DNA from: Candidatus Methanofastidiosia archaeon
Lineage (GTDB): Archaea; Methanobacteriota_B; Thermococci; Methanofastidiosales; NM3
Direction: 5' to 3'
NCBI GenBank assembly: GCA_020854925.1
Contig: JAHKLV010000056.1
Location: forward strand, 1 to 5,459
DNA length: 5,459 bases
Shown here: positions 1-5,459 of the stretch, piece by piece
How the letters are laid out: every line of letters starts with the position of its first letter
How positions within the stretch are numbered: the stretch's first letter is position 1
Position numbers and translations under genes: made by a program
The notes under the pieces: generated by a model
The model's database searches: none
Seen by the model: the letters and a program-made list of their open reading frames with translations, nothing else
What the model was told of the DNA's origin: nothing

Positions 1-896
1 GCCTCTGCACGCCTGGCGGCGTTTGCACGACGGTACGACACCGAGAAGGCATCGCGGCGGTATTCGCCATCCATACCCACCCCCTGCTCCGGCCAATGGT
101 CGAACACGGTGCGGGCAGCATCGGTCGGTTCGTGGAATCCCTCCCACACATCGGCAAGCAGGGTGCGCACGAGGGCCGTCCGATTGTCGTCTGAAATCTT
201 GAAGAGATGGGACCTGAATCGCTTTTTTTCATATCTCTTCATGTCCCATGCGGCCAGCGCGAAGAAGCGGGCGGGATTGACAAAGACGCATGCATCTGTT
301 TCATCGTACGCCGATGCAAAGGGCCCAAAAACGAGCGTTGGGCCGGTGGCATGGGCGGCCGCAGCGGCCTTGAGCGTGTCCATGCGCAGTTCATACGGCG
401 TCGCCGGCGCATCGATGAGCGTGAAGACGGTGGCGGGATAGGCGGCCATGACGCGGTGGTCCACATGCCCCGTGTGCATGGCGAGCGGCGTGCATCCCCT
501 CTCCTCGGCAAATCCGCACATCCACAGCGACTCCTCGCCGAGCACCGTCACCGGAACGTGCCGTGGGGGGCGCCCCTGCAAGGTGCCAAGCAGGAACGAT
601 GCCACGTCATCATGCGGGCACCGCTTGGCATGCCTCATGCTTTTTAGAAGGCGACGCGTGGCCAGGATCGTGTCAAGGCGGGAAGAAACGGTTATCTCGC
701 CGTATCCCAGGCGGGTGGCGAGCTTGCCGACAACCCAGCCGCCGGTTCCGATGATGATGCTCTTGTCTGCACGGTCCTCGCATTCAATCCGGAGCGTGCC
801 TGCATCCTCCCATACCCTCGTGATAGCCGGCTCCCTGCGGATGCCGCCAATCTCTTCGCGAATGTCGCGAACTGCATCTCTCACGATGTCTTTCAC
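1..896 (-). CDS. Unrecognised archaeal protein with KH-like glycine loop and possible degenerate PP-loop-like core (3' end off the window)
   Basis: An open frame of 298 codons on the minus strand runs uninterrupted from a GTG at 896 to the window edge, so the C-terminus is missing. The GTG is chosen because an in-frame TAG lies 24 nt upstream, there is no in-frame ATG before residue 87, and a TATA-like box is centred about 26 bp upstream, fitting a leaderless start. Residues 41-70 read DRADKSIIIG-TGGWVVGKLA-TRLGYGEITV: a KH-type nucleic-acid-binding loop (IGTGG at 49-53) between strands. Residues 115-143 (VTVLGEES...AMHTG) look like the strand-helix-strand opening of a PP-loop/HUP fold, but GEES stands where PP-loop ATPases have SGGxDS, so ATP pyrophosphatase activity is doubtful. 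Residues 205-250 are basic and aromatic (FVNPARFFALAAWDMKRYEK). An RNA-related role is inference only; I cannot name the family. The gene is divergent from the oxidoreductase gene. Confidence 0.8.
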   Translation of the reverse strand, partial: MKDIVRDAVRDIREEIGGIRREPAITRVWEDAGTLRIECEDRADKSIIIGTGGWVVGKLATRLGYGEITVSSRLDTILATRRLLKSMRHAKRCPHDDVASFLLGTLQGRPPRHVPVTVLGEESLWMCGFAEERGCTPLAMHTGHVDHRVMAAYPATVFTLIDAPATPYELRMDTLKAAAAAHATGPTLVFGPFASAYDETDACVFVNPARFFALAAWDMKRYEKKRFRSHLFKISDDNRTALVRTLLADVWEGFHEPTDAARTVFDHWPEQGVGMDGEYRRDAFSVSYRRANAARRAE

Positions 897-914
897 AAAA
901 GGGGTTGTACTGGT

Positions 915-928
915 CTTCTATAAAGAAG
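915..928. promoter_or_regulatory. TATA box inside a 14-bp inverted repeat, divergent promoter region
   Basis: The sequence CTTCTATAAAGAAG has perfect 5-bp arms (CTTCT at 915-919, AGAAG at 924-928) around ATAA. It contains TATAAA (919-924) on the plus strand and TTTATA on the minus strand. Read leftward, its centre is about 26 bp from the GTG at 896, the normal archaeal TATA-to-start distance, so that transcript would be leaderless. Read rightward it would start near 947 and give the oxidoreductase gene a leader of about 40 nt. The inverted repeat overlapping the box could be an operator, but this is inference from symmetry alone. Confidence 0.6.
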
Positions 929-958
929 TATTGCCCGCACGGCGCCCCCATGACAAGG

Positions 959-966
959 TATTAGAA
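959..966 (+). promoter_or_regulatory. Weak TATA-like box for the oxidoreductase gene
   Basis: TATTAGAA is centred about 26 bp upstream of the ATG at 988, the spacing expected for a leaderless archaeal mRNA. It matches the TTTATATA-like consensus only loosely. It is an alternative to the stronger box at 919-924. No convincing Shine-Dalgarno sequence precedes 988 (only AAAGG at 981-985), which mildly favours a leaderless start. Confidence 0.35.
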
Positions 967-987
967 TCCCTAGTCCATAGAAAGGCC

Positions 988-2847
988 ATGGGAGGATACG
1001 CCGGTACCATGGCATACATCGACCTCACCTCGGGGGTCGTTACCAAGAAGGAGACACCACCTGCTCTGAAGGAGGCGTTTCTTGGGGGAAGGGGCTTTAC
1101 CTCCCATACCCTTCTCTCACAGGTGGGAAGACAGGTCGCTCCCCTCGACCCCGATGCGGCCGTTGTCATTGCCGTGGGACCGCTTGCCGGCACGTTGAGT
1201 CCTTCTTCCGGACGATTCACCGTGGCCGCCCGCTCACCGCTCACGGGCATTCTCGGTGACGCCAACTCAGGCGGCCATTTCGGTGCCGAGCTCAAATACG
1301 CGGGATACGATACGCTCTGCATCACCGGGCGGTCTGACCACCCGTGCTACCTGTGCATCGAGGATGACGACATCCGGGTATGCGACGCATCTGCACTCTG
1401 GGGGGGTGCCGTAAGGCGGACGGAGGCCGCCATCCGCGAGGAGATGGCCGACGACGATGCCCACATCCTTTCCATCGGCCCCGCGGGCGAGCGGCAGGTG
1501 CGCTATGCGGCGCTTGTCAACGATGCGCACCGTGCCGCCGCCCGCTGCGGCATCGGCGCCGTCTTCGGCGCCAAGCGGCTCAAGGCCATCGCGGTGCGGG
1601 GAACGGGAGGGGTGGACATCGCCCGTTACGACGAGTTCATCGAAGCCCTTGACACCGTCTACGATGCCATTTACCATGACCCCGTTTATCCTGTGCTCTC
1701 CGAGCGGGGCACTCCGTTTCTCATGGACGCCGCGCAGGCGGAGGGCGGGCTTGCAACAAGAAATAACAGAACAGGCATCTGTGATCGATTCGACGAGATA
1801 TCGGAGGAGGCGTACCGCACCGGATTCAAGGTACGAAACTTCGCCTGTTTTTCCTGCCCTATCCACTGCTCCAATATTTCGGTGGTGCGCGGCGCCGCGG
1901 GCACCCAGTGGGGTGAAGGCCCCGAGTACGAGTCGCTCGTATGCTTGGGGACAAAGTGCGGCATCACCTCGCTACCCGCGGTGATCACCGCCACGAATCG
2001 GTGCAACGAACTCGGCATCGACACCATTTCGTGCGGCGACTCGATAGCCTTTGCCATGGAGCTGTGGGAACGGGGCATCATCACCCCGTCAGACACAGGG
2101 GGTATGGATCTTTCGTGGGGCGATGCAGACACGCTTCTTGCACTCATCGAGCAGATTGCCGCACGGGAGGGCTATGGCGCCGTCCTCGCCGATGGCGTTG
2201 CCGCCATGGCCCGTCGTTATGGGCCCGGCGCTGAACGGTACGCGCTCCATGTCAAGGGCATGGGCGTCCCCGCCTTCGACGGGCGGGCAGCAAAGGGGTT
2301 TGCCCTCGGCTGGGCCGTGTCCACCAGGGGCGCCGACCATCTGCGTGCCCTGCCGAACTTCGAGCTCCTTGGATTCTCCTCGGACGAGGCACGCAGACGA
2401 TTCGGCTCGCCGTATGCCAACGACCCCTATGAGGAGCGGGGAAAAGCGGAGCTCGTGGTCTGGCATGAGAACTTTAGCGCCGTAGTGGATGCAGCCGAGA
2501 TGTGCAAGTATGAGACGTTTTCCACCTATGCGGTCACCCCGGAGATGCTTGCCAGCCTCCTCAATGCGGTGGTGGGTTCGTCTCGCACCGCGGCCAGCCT
2601 TTTGGAGGTCGGGGAACGCATCGTGACGACGGAAAAGCTCTTCAATATCCGGCATGCCGGGCCGGTAAGGGACGCGCTCCCCTACCGTATGCTCCATGAC
2701 CCGCTTCCCGAGGGTCCGGCTCGGGGCAACGTGGTAGATCTCGAACCCATGCTTGATGCCTACTACGCCCTGCGCGGGTGGGATGACAGGGGGGTCCCGG
2801 GGGCGTCTGCGCTGCGTCGCCTTGGCCTTCCCGATGCGGAGGAATGA
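988..2847 (+). CDS. aor: Aldehyde ferredoxin oxidoreductase family protein (tungsten/molybdenum bis-pterin enzyme)
   Basis: This cytoplasmic enzyme family oxidises aldehydes to carboxylic acids with ferredoxin as electron acceptor, using a tungsto- or molybdo-bispterin and one [4Fe-4S] cluster. The 619-aa product is close to the 605 aa of the Pyrococcus furiosus enzyme. The N-terminal domain opens with the family pattern GYAGTMAYIDLTSG and continues with GGRGF (residues 33-37) and the pterin-binding stretch GPLAGTLSPSSGRFTVAARS. Cluster cysteines are C287, C290 and C294 (CFSCPIHC) with C506 as the likely fourth (DAAEMCKY). GPEYE holds E313, and GIDTISCG (343-350) and TRGADHLRA with H451 are the other active-site landmarks. 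The frame is open upstream to 448, but that stretch overlaps the divergent gene and lacks family similarity; ATG 1009 would remove the conserved GYxG, so 988 is preferred. The cluster-proximal DxxGLC motif is changed to DAAEMC. The substrate cannot be told, and no dedicated ferredoxin or cofactor gene lies beside it. Confidence 0.93.
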   Translation: MGGYAGTMAYIDLTSGVVTKKETPPALKEAFLGGRGFTSHTLLSQVGRQVAPLDPDAAVVIAVGPLAGTLSPSSGRFTVAARSPLTGILGDANSGGHFGAELKYAGYDTLCITGRSDHPCYLCIEDDDIRVCDASALWGGAVRRTEAAIREEMADDDAHILSIGPAGERQVRYAALVNDAHRAAARCGIGAVFGAKRLKAIAVRGTGGVDIARYDEFIEALDTVYDAIYHDPVYPVLSERGTPFLMDAAQAEGGLATRNNRTGICDRFDEISEEAYRTGFKVRNFACFSCPIHCSNISVVRGAAGTQWGEGPEYESLVCLGTKCGITSLPAVITATNRCNELGIDTISCGDSIAFAMELWERGIITPSDTGGMDLSWGDADTLLALIEQIAAREGYGAVLADGVAAMARRYGPGAERYALHVKGMGVPAFDGRAAKGFALGWAVSTRGADHLRALPNFELLGFSSDEARRRFGSPYANDPYEERGKAELVVWHENFSAVVDAAEMCKYETFSTYAVTPEMLASLLNAVVGSSRTAASLLEVGERIVTTEKLFNIRHAGPVRDALPYRMLHDPLPEGPARGNVVDLEPMLDAYYALRGWDDRGVPGASALRRLGLPDAEE

Positions 2848-2868
2848 ACGGCAATCCTGGGGTCGTGA

Positions 2869-2882
2869 CGTACGGCGTACGG
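2869..2882 (+). repeat. Tandem CGTACGG repeat upstream of the AMMECR1 promoter
   Basis: CGTACGG occurs twice back to back, ending about 12 bp before the T-run of the TATA-like box that precedes the AMMECR1 gene. Each unit contains the palindrome CGTACG. The placement, just upstream of the BRE/TATA region, suits a regulator site, but there is no independent support for this. Confidence 0.35.
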
Positions 2883-2902
2883 AAAAAGATAGGTTTTTTA
2901 AG
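2883..2902 (+). promoter_or_regulatory. Promoter of the AMMECR1-dacZ-mscS-sfsA operon
   Basis: A purine-rich BRE-like stretch (AAAAAGATAGG, 2883-2893) is followed by the TATA-like TTTTTTAAG (2894-2902). Its centre is about 26 bp upstream of the ATG at 2923, matching the archaeal TATA-to-start distance for a leaderless mRNA; no Shine-Dalgarno sequence lies between. The AT-rich block stands out in a GC-rich context and is the only good promoter candidate seen before the four-gene run. The six-T run, 47 nt after the oxidoreductase stop, could also terminate the upstream transcript, since archaeal terminators are often simple oligo-T tracts. Confidence 0.6.
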
Positions 2903-2922
2903 CCCTGTTCGCGAGTATAGGT

Positions 2923-3519
2923 ATGGTAACTGCTGAGGAGGGTTCGCTGCTTGTGGCCAATGCACGGTCATGCATAGAGCACCATCTCCGCGGTACGCCA
3001 TACGAGGCCCCTCCCGGCCTTCCCGAATCGTTTTTCGAGAAGTCGGGTGTGTTTGTGACCCTCAAGACATACCCCGAGCGGCAGCTTCGGGGATGCATCG
3101 GGTATCCCGAACCGTCCCTTCCCCTCTTTGAGGCGTTGTGTGACGCCGCCGTGTCTGCGGCGACGCGGGACCCCCGATTCTATCCTGTGACACTTCCCGA
3201 GCTCGAAGCGCTGGTGGTCGAGGTTACGGTGCTGACGCCTCCCGTTCCCGTATCCGGGTGCCAGGACCTTGCTAAGGCCGTTCGCGTAGGGCGGGACGGG
3301 CTTATCATAGAGAAAGGGTATCACAAGGGGCTGCTCCTTCCACAGGTTCCGGTGGAGTGGGGGTGGACCGAGGAGGAGTACCTTTCGCAGACATGCGTGA
3401 AGGCGGGGCTTTCACCCGATGCCTGGAGCACCGATGGTGTGACGGTCTTCACGTTTACCGGCCAGGTCTTTTCGGAGACCCGTCCACAGGGGGAGACCGT
3501 CGAGCACACGTGGACGTGA
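2923..3519 (+). CDS. AMMECR1 domain protein (TIGR00296-type)
   Basis: The 198-aa product is a single AMMECR1 domain, the usual length for archaeal members. The diagnostic, near-invariant LRGCIG motif is at residues 55-60, preceded by a strand ending in VFVTLKTYPERQ and followed by a helix (LFEALCDAAVSAATRDPRF) and the conserved ...PVTLPELEALVVEVTVLTP. The later GRDGLIIEKG-YHKGLLLPQV section and VEWGWTEEEYLSQTCVKAGL also fit the family. The biochemical role of AMMECR1 is not established; in some prokaryotes it is fused to or neighbours Memo and radical SAM domains, neither of which is seen here. The start at 2923 sits about 26 bp after the TATA-like box and has no ribosome binding site, so translation is probably leaderless. 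It is the first gene of the run and ends 4 nt before dacZ, so co-expression with the c-di-AMP synthase is likely. Confidence 0.93.
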   Translation: MVTAEEGSLLVANARSCIEHHLRGTPYEAPPGLPESFFEKSGVFVTLKTYPERQLRGCIGYPEPSLPLFEALCDAAVSAATRDPRFYPVTLPELEALVVEVTVLTPPVPVSGCQDLAKAVRVGRDGLIIEKGYHKGLLLPQVPVEWGWTEEEYLSQTCVKAGLSPDAWSTDGVTVFTFTGQVFSETRPQGETVEHTWT

Positions 3520-3523
3520 ACAT

Positions 3524-4369
3524 ATGGAGCAGATCATCTTCCAGAAGGGATTCGAGCTAGCCAAGGCGATTAGCGCCGATGCCGTTCTCTTCTGCGCCCA
3601 GTCAAAAAAGGACATCGAGCTAGCCAAGGCCAACGAGCTATTTTATGAAATCAATCCCATTCTTGTCATTACCGACAGGAGCCTTCGCAACAGGTGCGAG
3701 CGCGAGCTGTTCCTTGCCGCCGATATCATGAATGTCTACAAAAAGGCAAAGATTTGCATCGCCGGCGCCGTTGAGGAAGGATTCATCAAGATGGAAGACC
3801 TCGTGGTCTTCATCGACACGCTGTGGGAGGAGAGCGACAATGCCATCATCACCATGCGTGCCATGCCGTTCATGGACAATGGCATCTACACCATCCTCAC
3901 GCATACGAGTGAGATCGACCCGCTTGTCATCTACCATGCGTTGCGCATCATCATACAGCTAGGCAAGAAAGGCCGAGAAGGCAAGCCGGTGGGCACCACG
4001 TTTATCATCGGCGATTCGGGCGATGTCATGCGCCATTCATCACAGATTACCTACAATCCCTTCGAAGGGAGCTATGTGGAGATATCGGACAAGACGGTGG
4101 TGAGCATGATAAAGGAGTATTCCCGCCTCGACGGCGCCTTCATCATCAGCGGCAAGGGGAAGATTGTGGCCGCATCGCGGTATCTGGAAAGCGGCAAGGA
4201 CGACCTCGTGCTTCCTGCCGGCCTTGGCGCCCGGCATATGTCTGCCGCGTGGATGTCCAAGATCACGAACGAGATAGCGGTGGTCCTGTCCGAGTCTGAC
4301 AACATGATACGCATCTTCTCGAAGGGGCAGCTTGTCCTCGAGCTCGATCCTAAGGAGATGGGTGGTTAG
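3524..4369 (+). CDS. dacZ: Diadenylate cyclase DacZ (c-di-AMP synthase)
   Basis: The 281-aa cytosolic protein would condense two ATP into cyclic di-AMP. The N-terminal part (about 1-120) is an alpha/beta region resembling the pyruvate-kinase C-terminal-like domain found in archaeal DacZ proteins; no membrane segment is present. The DAC domain occupies about 125-275: YHALRIIIQLGKKGREGKPVG, then TTFIIGD, NPFEG, the catalytic DGA at 203-205 (RLDGAFIISGKG), and the second active-site motif GARHMSAAWMSKIT with R237-H238. Bacterial DisA has RHR here; the third residue is Met in this protein. The start ATG follows the AMMECR1 stop by 4 nt with no clear ribosome binding site nearby, which suggests translational coupling. 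The stop TAG abuts the ATG of the channel gene. A 16-bp exact direct repeat codes ELAKA twice near the N-terminus. Pairing with an MscS channel supports a role in osmotic or ion homeostasis. Confidence 0.93.
   Translation: MEQIIFQKGFELAKAISADAVLFCAQSKKDIELAKANELFYEINPILVITDRSLRNRCERELFLAADIMNVYKKAKICIAGAVEEGFIKMEDLVVFIDTLWEESDNAIITMRAMPFMDNGIYTILTHTSEIDPLVIYHALRIIIQLGKKGREGKPVGTTFIIGDSGDVMRHSSQITYNPFEGSYVEISDKTVVSMIKEYSRLDGAFIISGKGKIVAASRYLESGKDDLVLPAGLGARHMSAAWMSKITNEIAVVLSESDNMIRIFSKGQLVLELDPKEMGG
3552..3630 (+). repeat. 16-bp direct repeat within dacZ (3552-3567 and 3615-3630)
   Basis: TCGAGCTAGCCAAGGC occurs twice, exactly 63 bp (21 codons) apart and in the same frame, encoding ELAKA both times. 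The copies share the same codons throughout, including CTA for leucine, which this GC-rich window uses sparingly. It may reflect a small internal duplication or coincidence; no regulatory role is evident. Confidence 0.5.
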
Positions 4370-5155
4370 ATGCAGGTTTCATGGTCGGTCATCGCAGACA
4401 AGATAGCGGTCAACATCGAGGACATCCTTCTTGTCATCATCATCCTCGCCGGCGGCTTTGTCGTGGGCAGGGCCGTGGGGCGCATCATCGGCATCATCAT
4501 GCGCCGCAGCGGCATCCTTTCCGTGCTCAAGGGGCCTCGGGCGAAGGGCCGTACGAGCGAGACGAGCATCACCCTTATCGCCTTTATCGAGGCAGTCATA
4601 CGCTGGACCATCTACCTGATTGCGGTGGGCCAGGCCATCAACATCCTGGGTCTCGAGGATCTCAATCGTGCGACAAGCAACGTGGTAACCTACCTTCCCA
4701 ACGTTGTTGTCGCCCTAGTCATCATGGTGGTGGGATTTGTTGCCGCCGACCGCATAACTGAGGCGCTTGAGGAATACTTCAGGGAATCGAATCTCCCGCG
4801 CTCATCGGTCGTCCTGTCGTTTGTCCGCTACTTCGTCTATATTGTCGCCATCATCATGGCACTGGCCCAGATGCGCATCTCGACGCAGGTGCTCATTGTG
4901 ATTGCCGGCTCCGTTTCCCTGTTTGCCGCCATCTTCCTTGCCCTAGGGGCCAAGGACCTTGCCCATAACTTCTTTTCCGGGCTCCAGATACTCTGGTACC
5001 GTTCCATAAAGGTGGGCGACATCATCGAAGTGGACGGCGTGGTGGGCGTGGTGGAGGAGATACAGCTTCTTAACACGACACTCAAGACACCGGAAAACGC
5101 CTATGTCATCGTTCCCAACGGAAAGATTGCCAATGGATTCCTCTACAAGAAGTGA
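4370..5155 (+). CDS. Compact MscS family mechanosensitive ion channel
   Basis: This membrane protein of 261 aa would open under membrane tension to release ions and solutes during hypo-osmotic shock. Hydrophobic segments lie at about 18-40, 66-92, 107-127, 146-167 and 172-208; the last, with GAKDLAHNFFSGLQ, matches the pore-lining helix and its kink. The MscS beta domain follows (about 209-257): KVGDIIEVDGVVGVVEEIQL, NTTLKTPENAYVIVPN, PNGKI at 249-253. The protein ends eight residues after PNGKI, so the roughly 100-residue alpha/beta vestibule domain of E. coli MscS is absent. This is not an obvious frameshift: the frame beyond the stop shows no MscS similarity and the next gene already overlaps it. 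AAGGAG (4352-4357) 12 nt upstream is a plausible ribosome binding site, and the start codon directly abuts the dacZ stop, implying coupled translation. Response to c-di-AMP, directly or indirectly, is inference from context. Confidence 0.92.
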   Translation: MQVSWSVIADKIAVNIEDILLVIIILAGGFVVGRAVGRIIGIIMRRSGILSVLKGPRAKGRTSETSITLIAFIEAVIRWTIYLIAVGQAINILGLEDLNRATSNVVTYLPNVVVALVIMVVGFVAADRITEALEEYFRESNLPRSSVVLSFVRYFVYIVAIIMALAQMRISTQVLIVIAGSVSLFAAIFLALGAKDLAHNFFSGLQILWYRSIKVGDIIEVDGVVGVVEEIQLLNTTLKTPENAYVIVPNGKIANGFLYKK

Positions 5156-5459
5156 GGGCCTGCGCCTTGCCGCCCTGCTTCCCGATGCCCACGGCGTTCT
5201 TGTACGCAGGGAGAATCGATTCCTCGCTACCGTCGACATCATGTCCCCCGTAGAAAGGGGGGTGCCTGTCCACGTCCACGACCCGGGGCGTCTTAAGGAG
5301 CTGCTCTACCCCGGAAACGAGGTGCTTCTCCGACGGGCGCCATCCCCCGCTCGAAAGACGTCTTGGGACCTTGTTGCAGCCCGCCGAGACGGGGCGTGGG
5401 TGCTGGTCAACGCCTCGTACCACCGTGCCTTGGCCTCTGAGGCGCTGCGACGCGGCCTA
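5133..5459 (+). CDS. sfsA: SfsA family protein (sugar fermentation stimulation protein), N-terminal part
   Basis: The first 109 codons of a family that is usually about 230 aa long are present; the rest is beyond the right edge. The family marks are RRENRFLATVDI (25-36), VHVHDPGRLKELLYPGNEV (46-64, the conserved xHxxNPGRLxELL-PG pattern with Asp for Asn), ARKTSWDLVAA (73-83), and GAWVLVNASYHRALASEAL (87-105). In E. coli SfsA was described as a nucleic-acid-binding protein that raises maltose metabolism gene expression; the archaeal role is unknown. The ATG at 5133 overlaps the channel gene by 23 nt; a weak GGAAAG (5120-5125) lies 7 nt before it, and the next in-frame ATG (5241) would delete the conserved NRFLA segment. 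The overlap suggests coupling to the channel gene and membership in the same operon. Confidence 0.9.
   Translation, partial: MDSSTRSEGLRLAALLPDAHGVLVRRENRFLATVDIMSPVERGVPVHVHDPGRLKELLYPGNEVLLRRAPSPARKTSWDLVAARRDGAWVLVNASYHRALASEALRRGL

Noticed and set aside
207..647. Plus-strand open frames of 110 and 146 codons in the leftward gene
   Set aside because: They are antisense to an uninterrupted 298-codon minus-strand frame with coherent strand-helix pattern; their composition is Arg/His-rich as expected for shadow frames in GC-rich DNA.
448..987. Upstream extension of the oxidoreductase frame by 180 codons
   Set aside because: It overlaps the divergent gene on the minus strand, has low-complexity Ser/Arg/Pro-rich composition, and precedes the family's conserved N-terminus (GYxG...DLT) at 988.
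1267..1866. Minus-strand 199-codon frame inside the oxidoreductase gene
   Set aside because: It is antisense to the catalytic region, including the CFSCPIHC cysteines, shows no recognisable motif and has no promoter or ribosome binding site.
2089..2697. Minus-strand 202-codon frame inside the oxidoreductase gene
   Set aside because: Shadow of well-conserved coding sequence on the plus strand, with no motif of its own.
2894..2899. T-run as a stand-alone terminator of the oxidoreductase gene
   Set aside because: A termination role is possible, but its position about 26 bp before the AMMECR1 start makes a TATA-like role the better reading, and no hairpin is present; noted only within the promoter entry.
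4431..4510. Repeated ATC triplets as a possible microsatellite
   Set aside because: They encode isoleucines of the first membrane segment of the channel; the runs are short and interrupted.

Overview
The window looks like a chromosomal segment from a euryarchaeon, most plausibly a methanogen or a close relative; I cannot place it more precisely. The grounds are a diadenylate cyclase of the archaeal DacZ type, a stand-alone AMMECR1 protein, an archaeal-length tungsten/molybdopterin aldehyde oxidoreductase, and TATA-like boxes about 26 bp upstream of start codons, which suggests leaderless transcripts. The sequence is GC-rich and densely coding, with no gene-free stretch over 100 bases. I saw no RNA gene, CRISPR array or mobile element.

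Layout. (1) Positions 1-896, minus strand: the first 298 codons of a protein I do not recognise. It has a KH-like glycine loop and what may be a degenerate PP-loop-type nucleotide-binding core, and it runs off the left edge. (2) Positions 897-987: a short divergent intergenic region with a TATA box inside a 14-bp inverted repeat. It can serve the leftward gene and perhaps also the rightward one. (3) Positions 988-2847, plus strand: a complete aldehyde ferredoxin oxidoreductase family enzyme, 619 aa, with the cluster cysteines intact. (4) Positions 2848-2922: a promoter region. (5) Positions 2923-5459, plus strand: a tight run of AMMECR1, dacZ, a compact MscS-type channel and sfsA (cut by the right edge). 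Spacings are 4 nt, 0 nt and a 23-nt overlap, which looks like one operon.

The core of that run is the pair dacZ-mscS. One gene makes c-di-AMP, a nucleotide linked to osmotic and potassium homeostasis in other organisms. The next encodes a small-conductance mechanosensitive channel, and their stop and start codons abut. This suggests a c-di-AMP/osmotic-response module. AMMECR1 and SfsA are conserved proteins of poorly defined role, and their link to this module is by position only. The oxidoreductase appears to be an independent unit. I found no clearly new system. The least explained parts are the leftward gene and the channel, which ends right after its beta domain.
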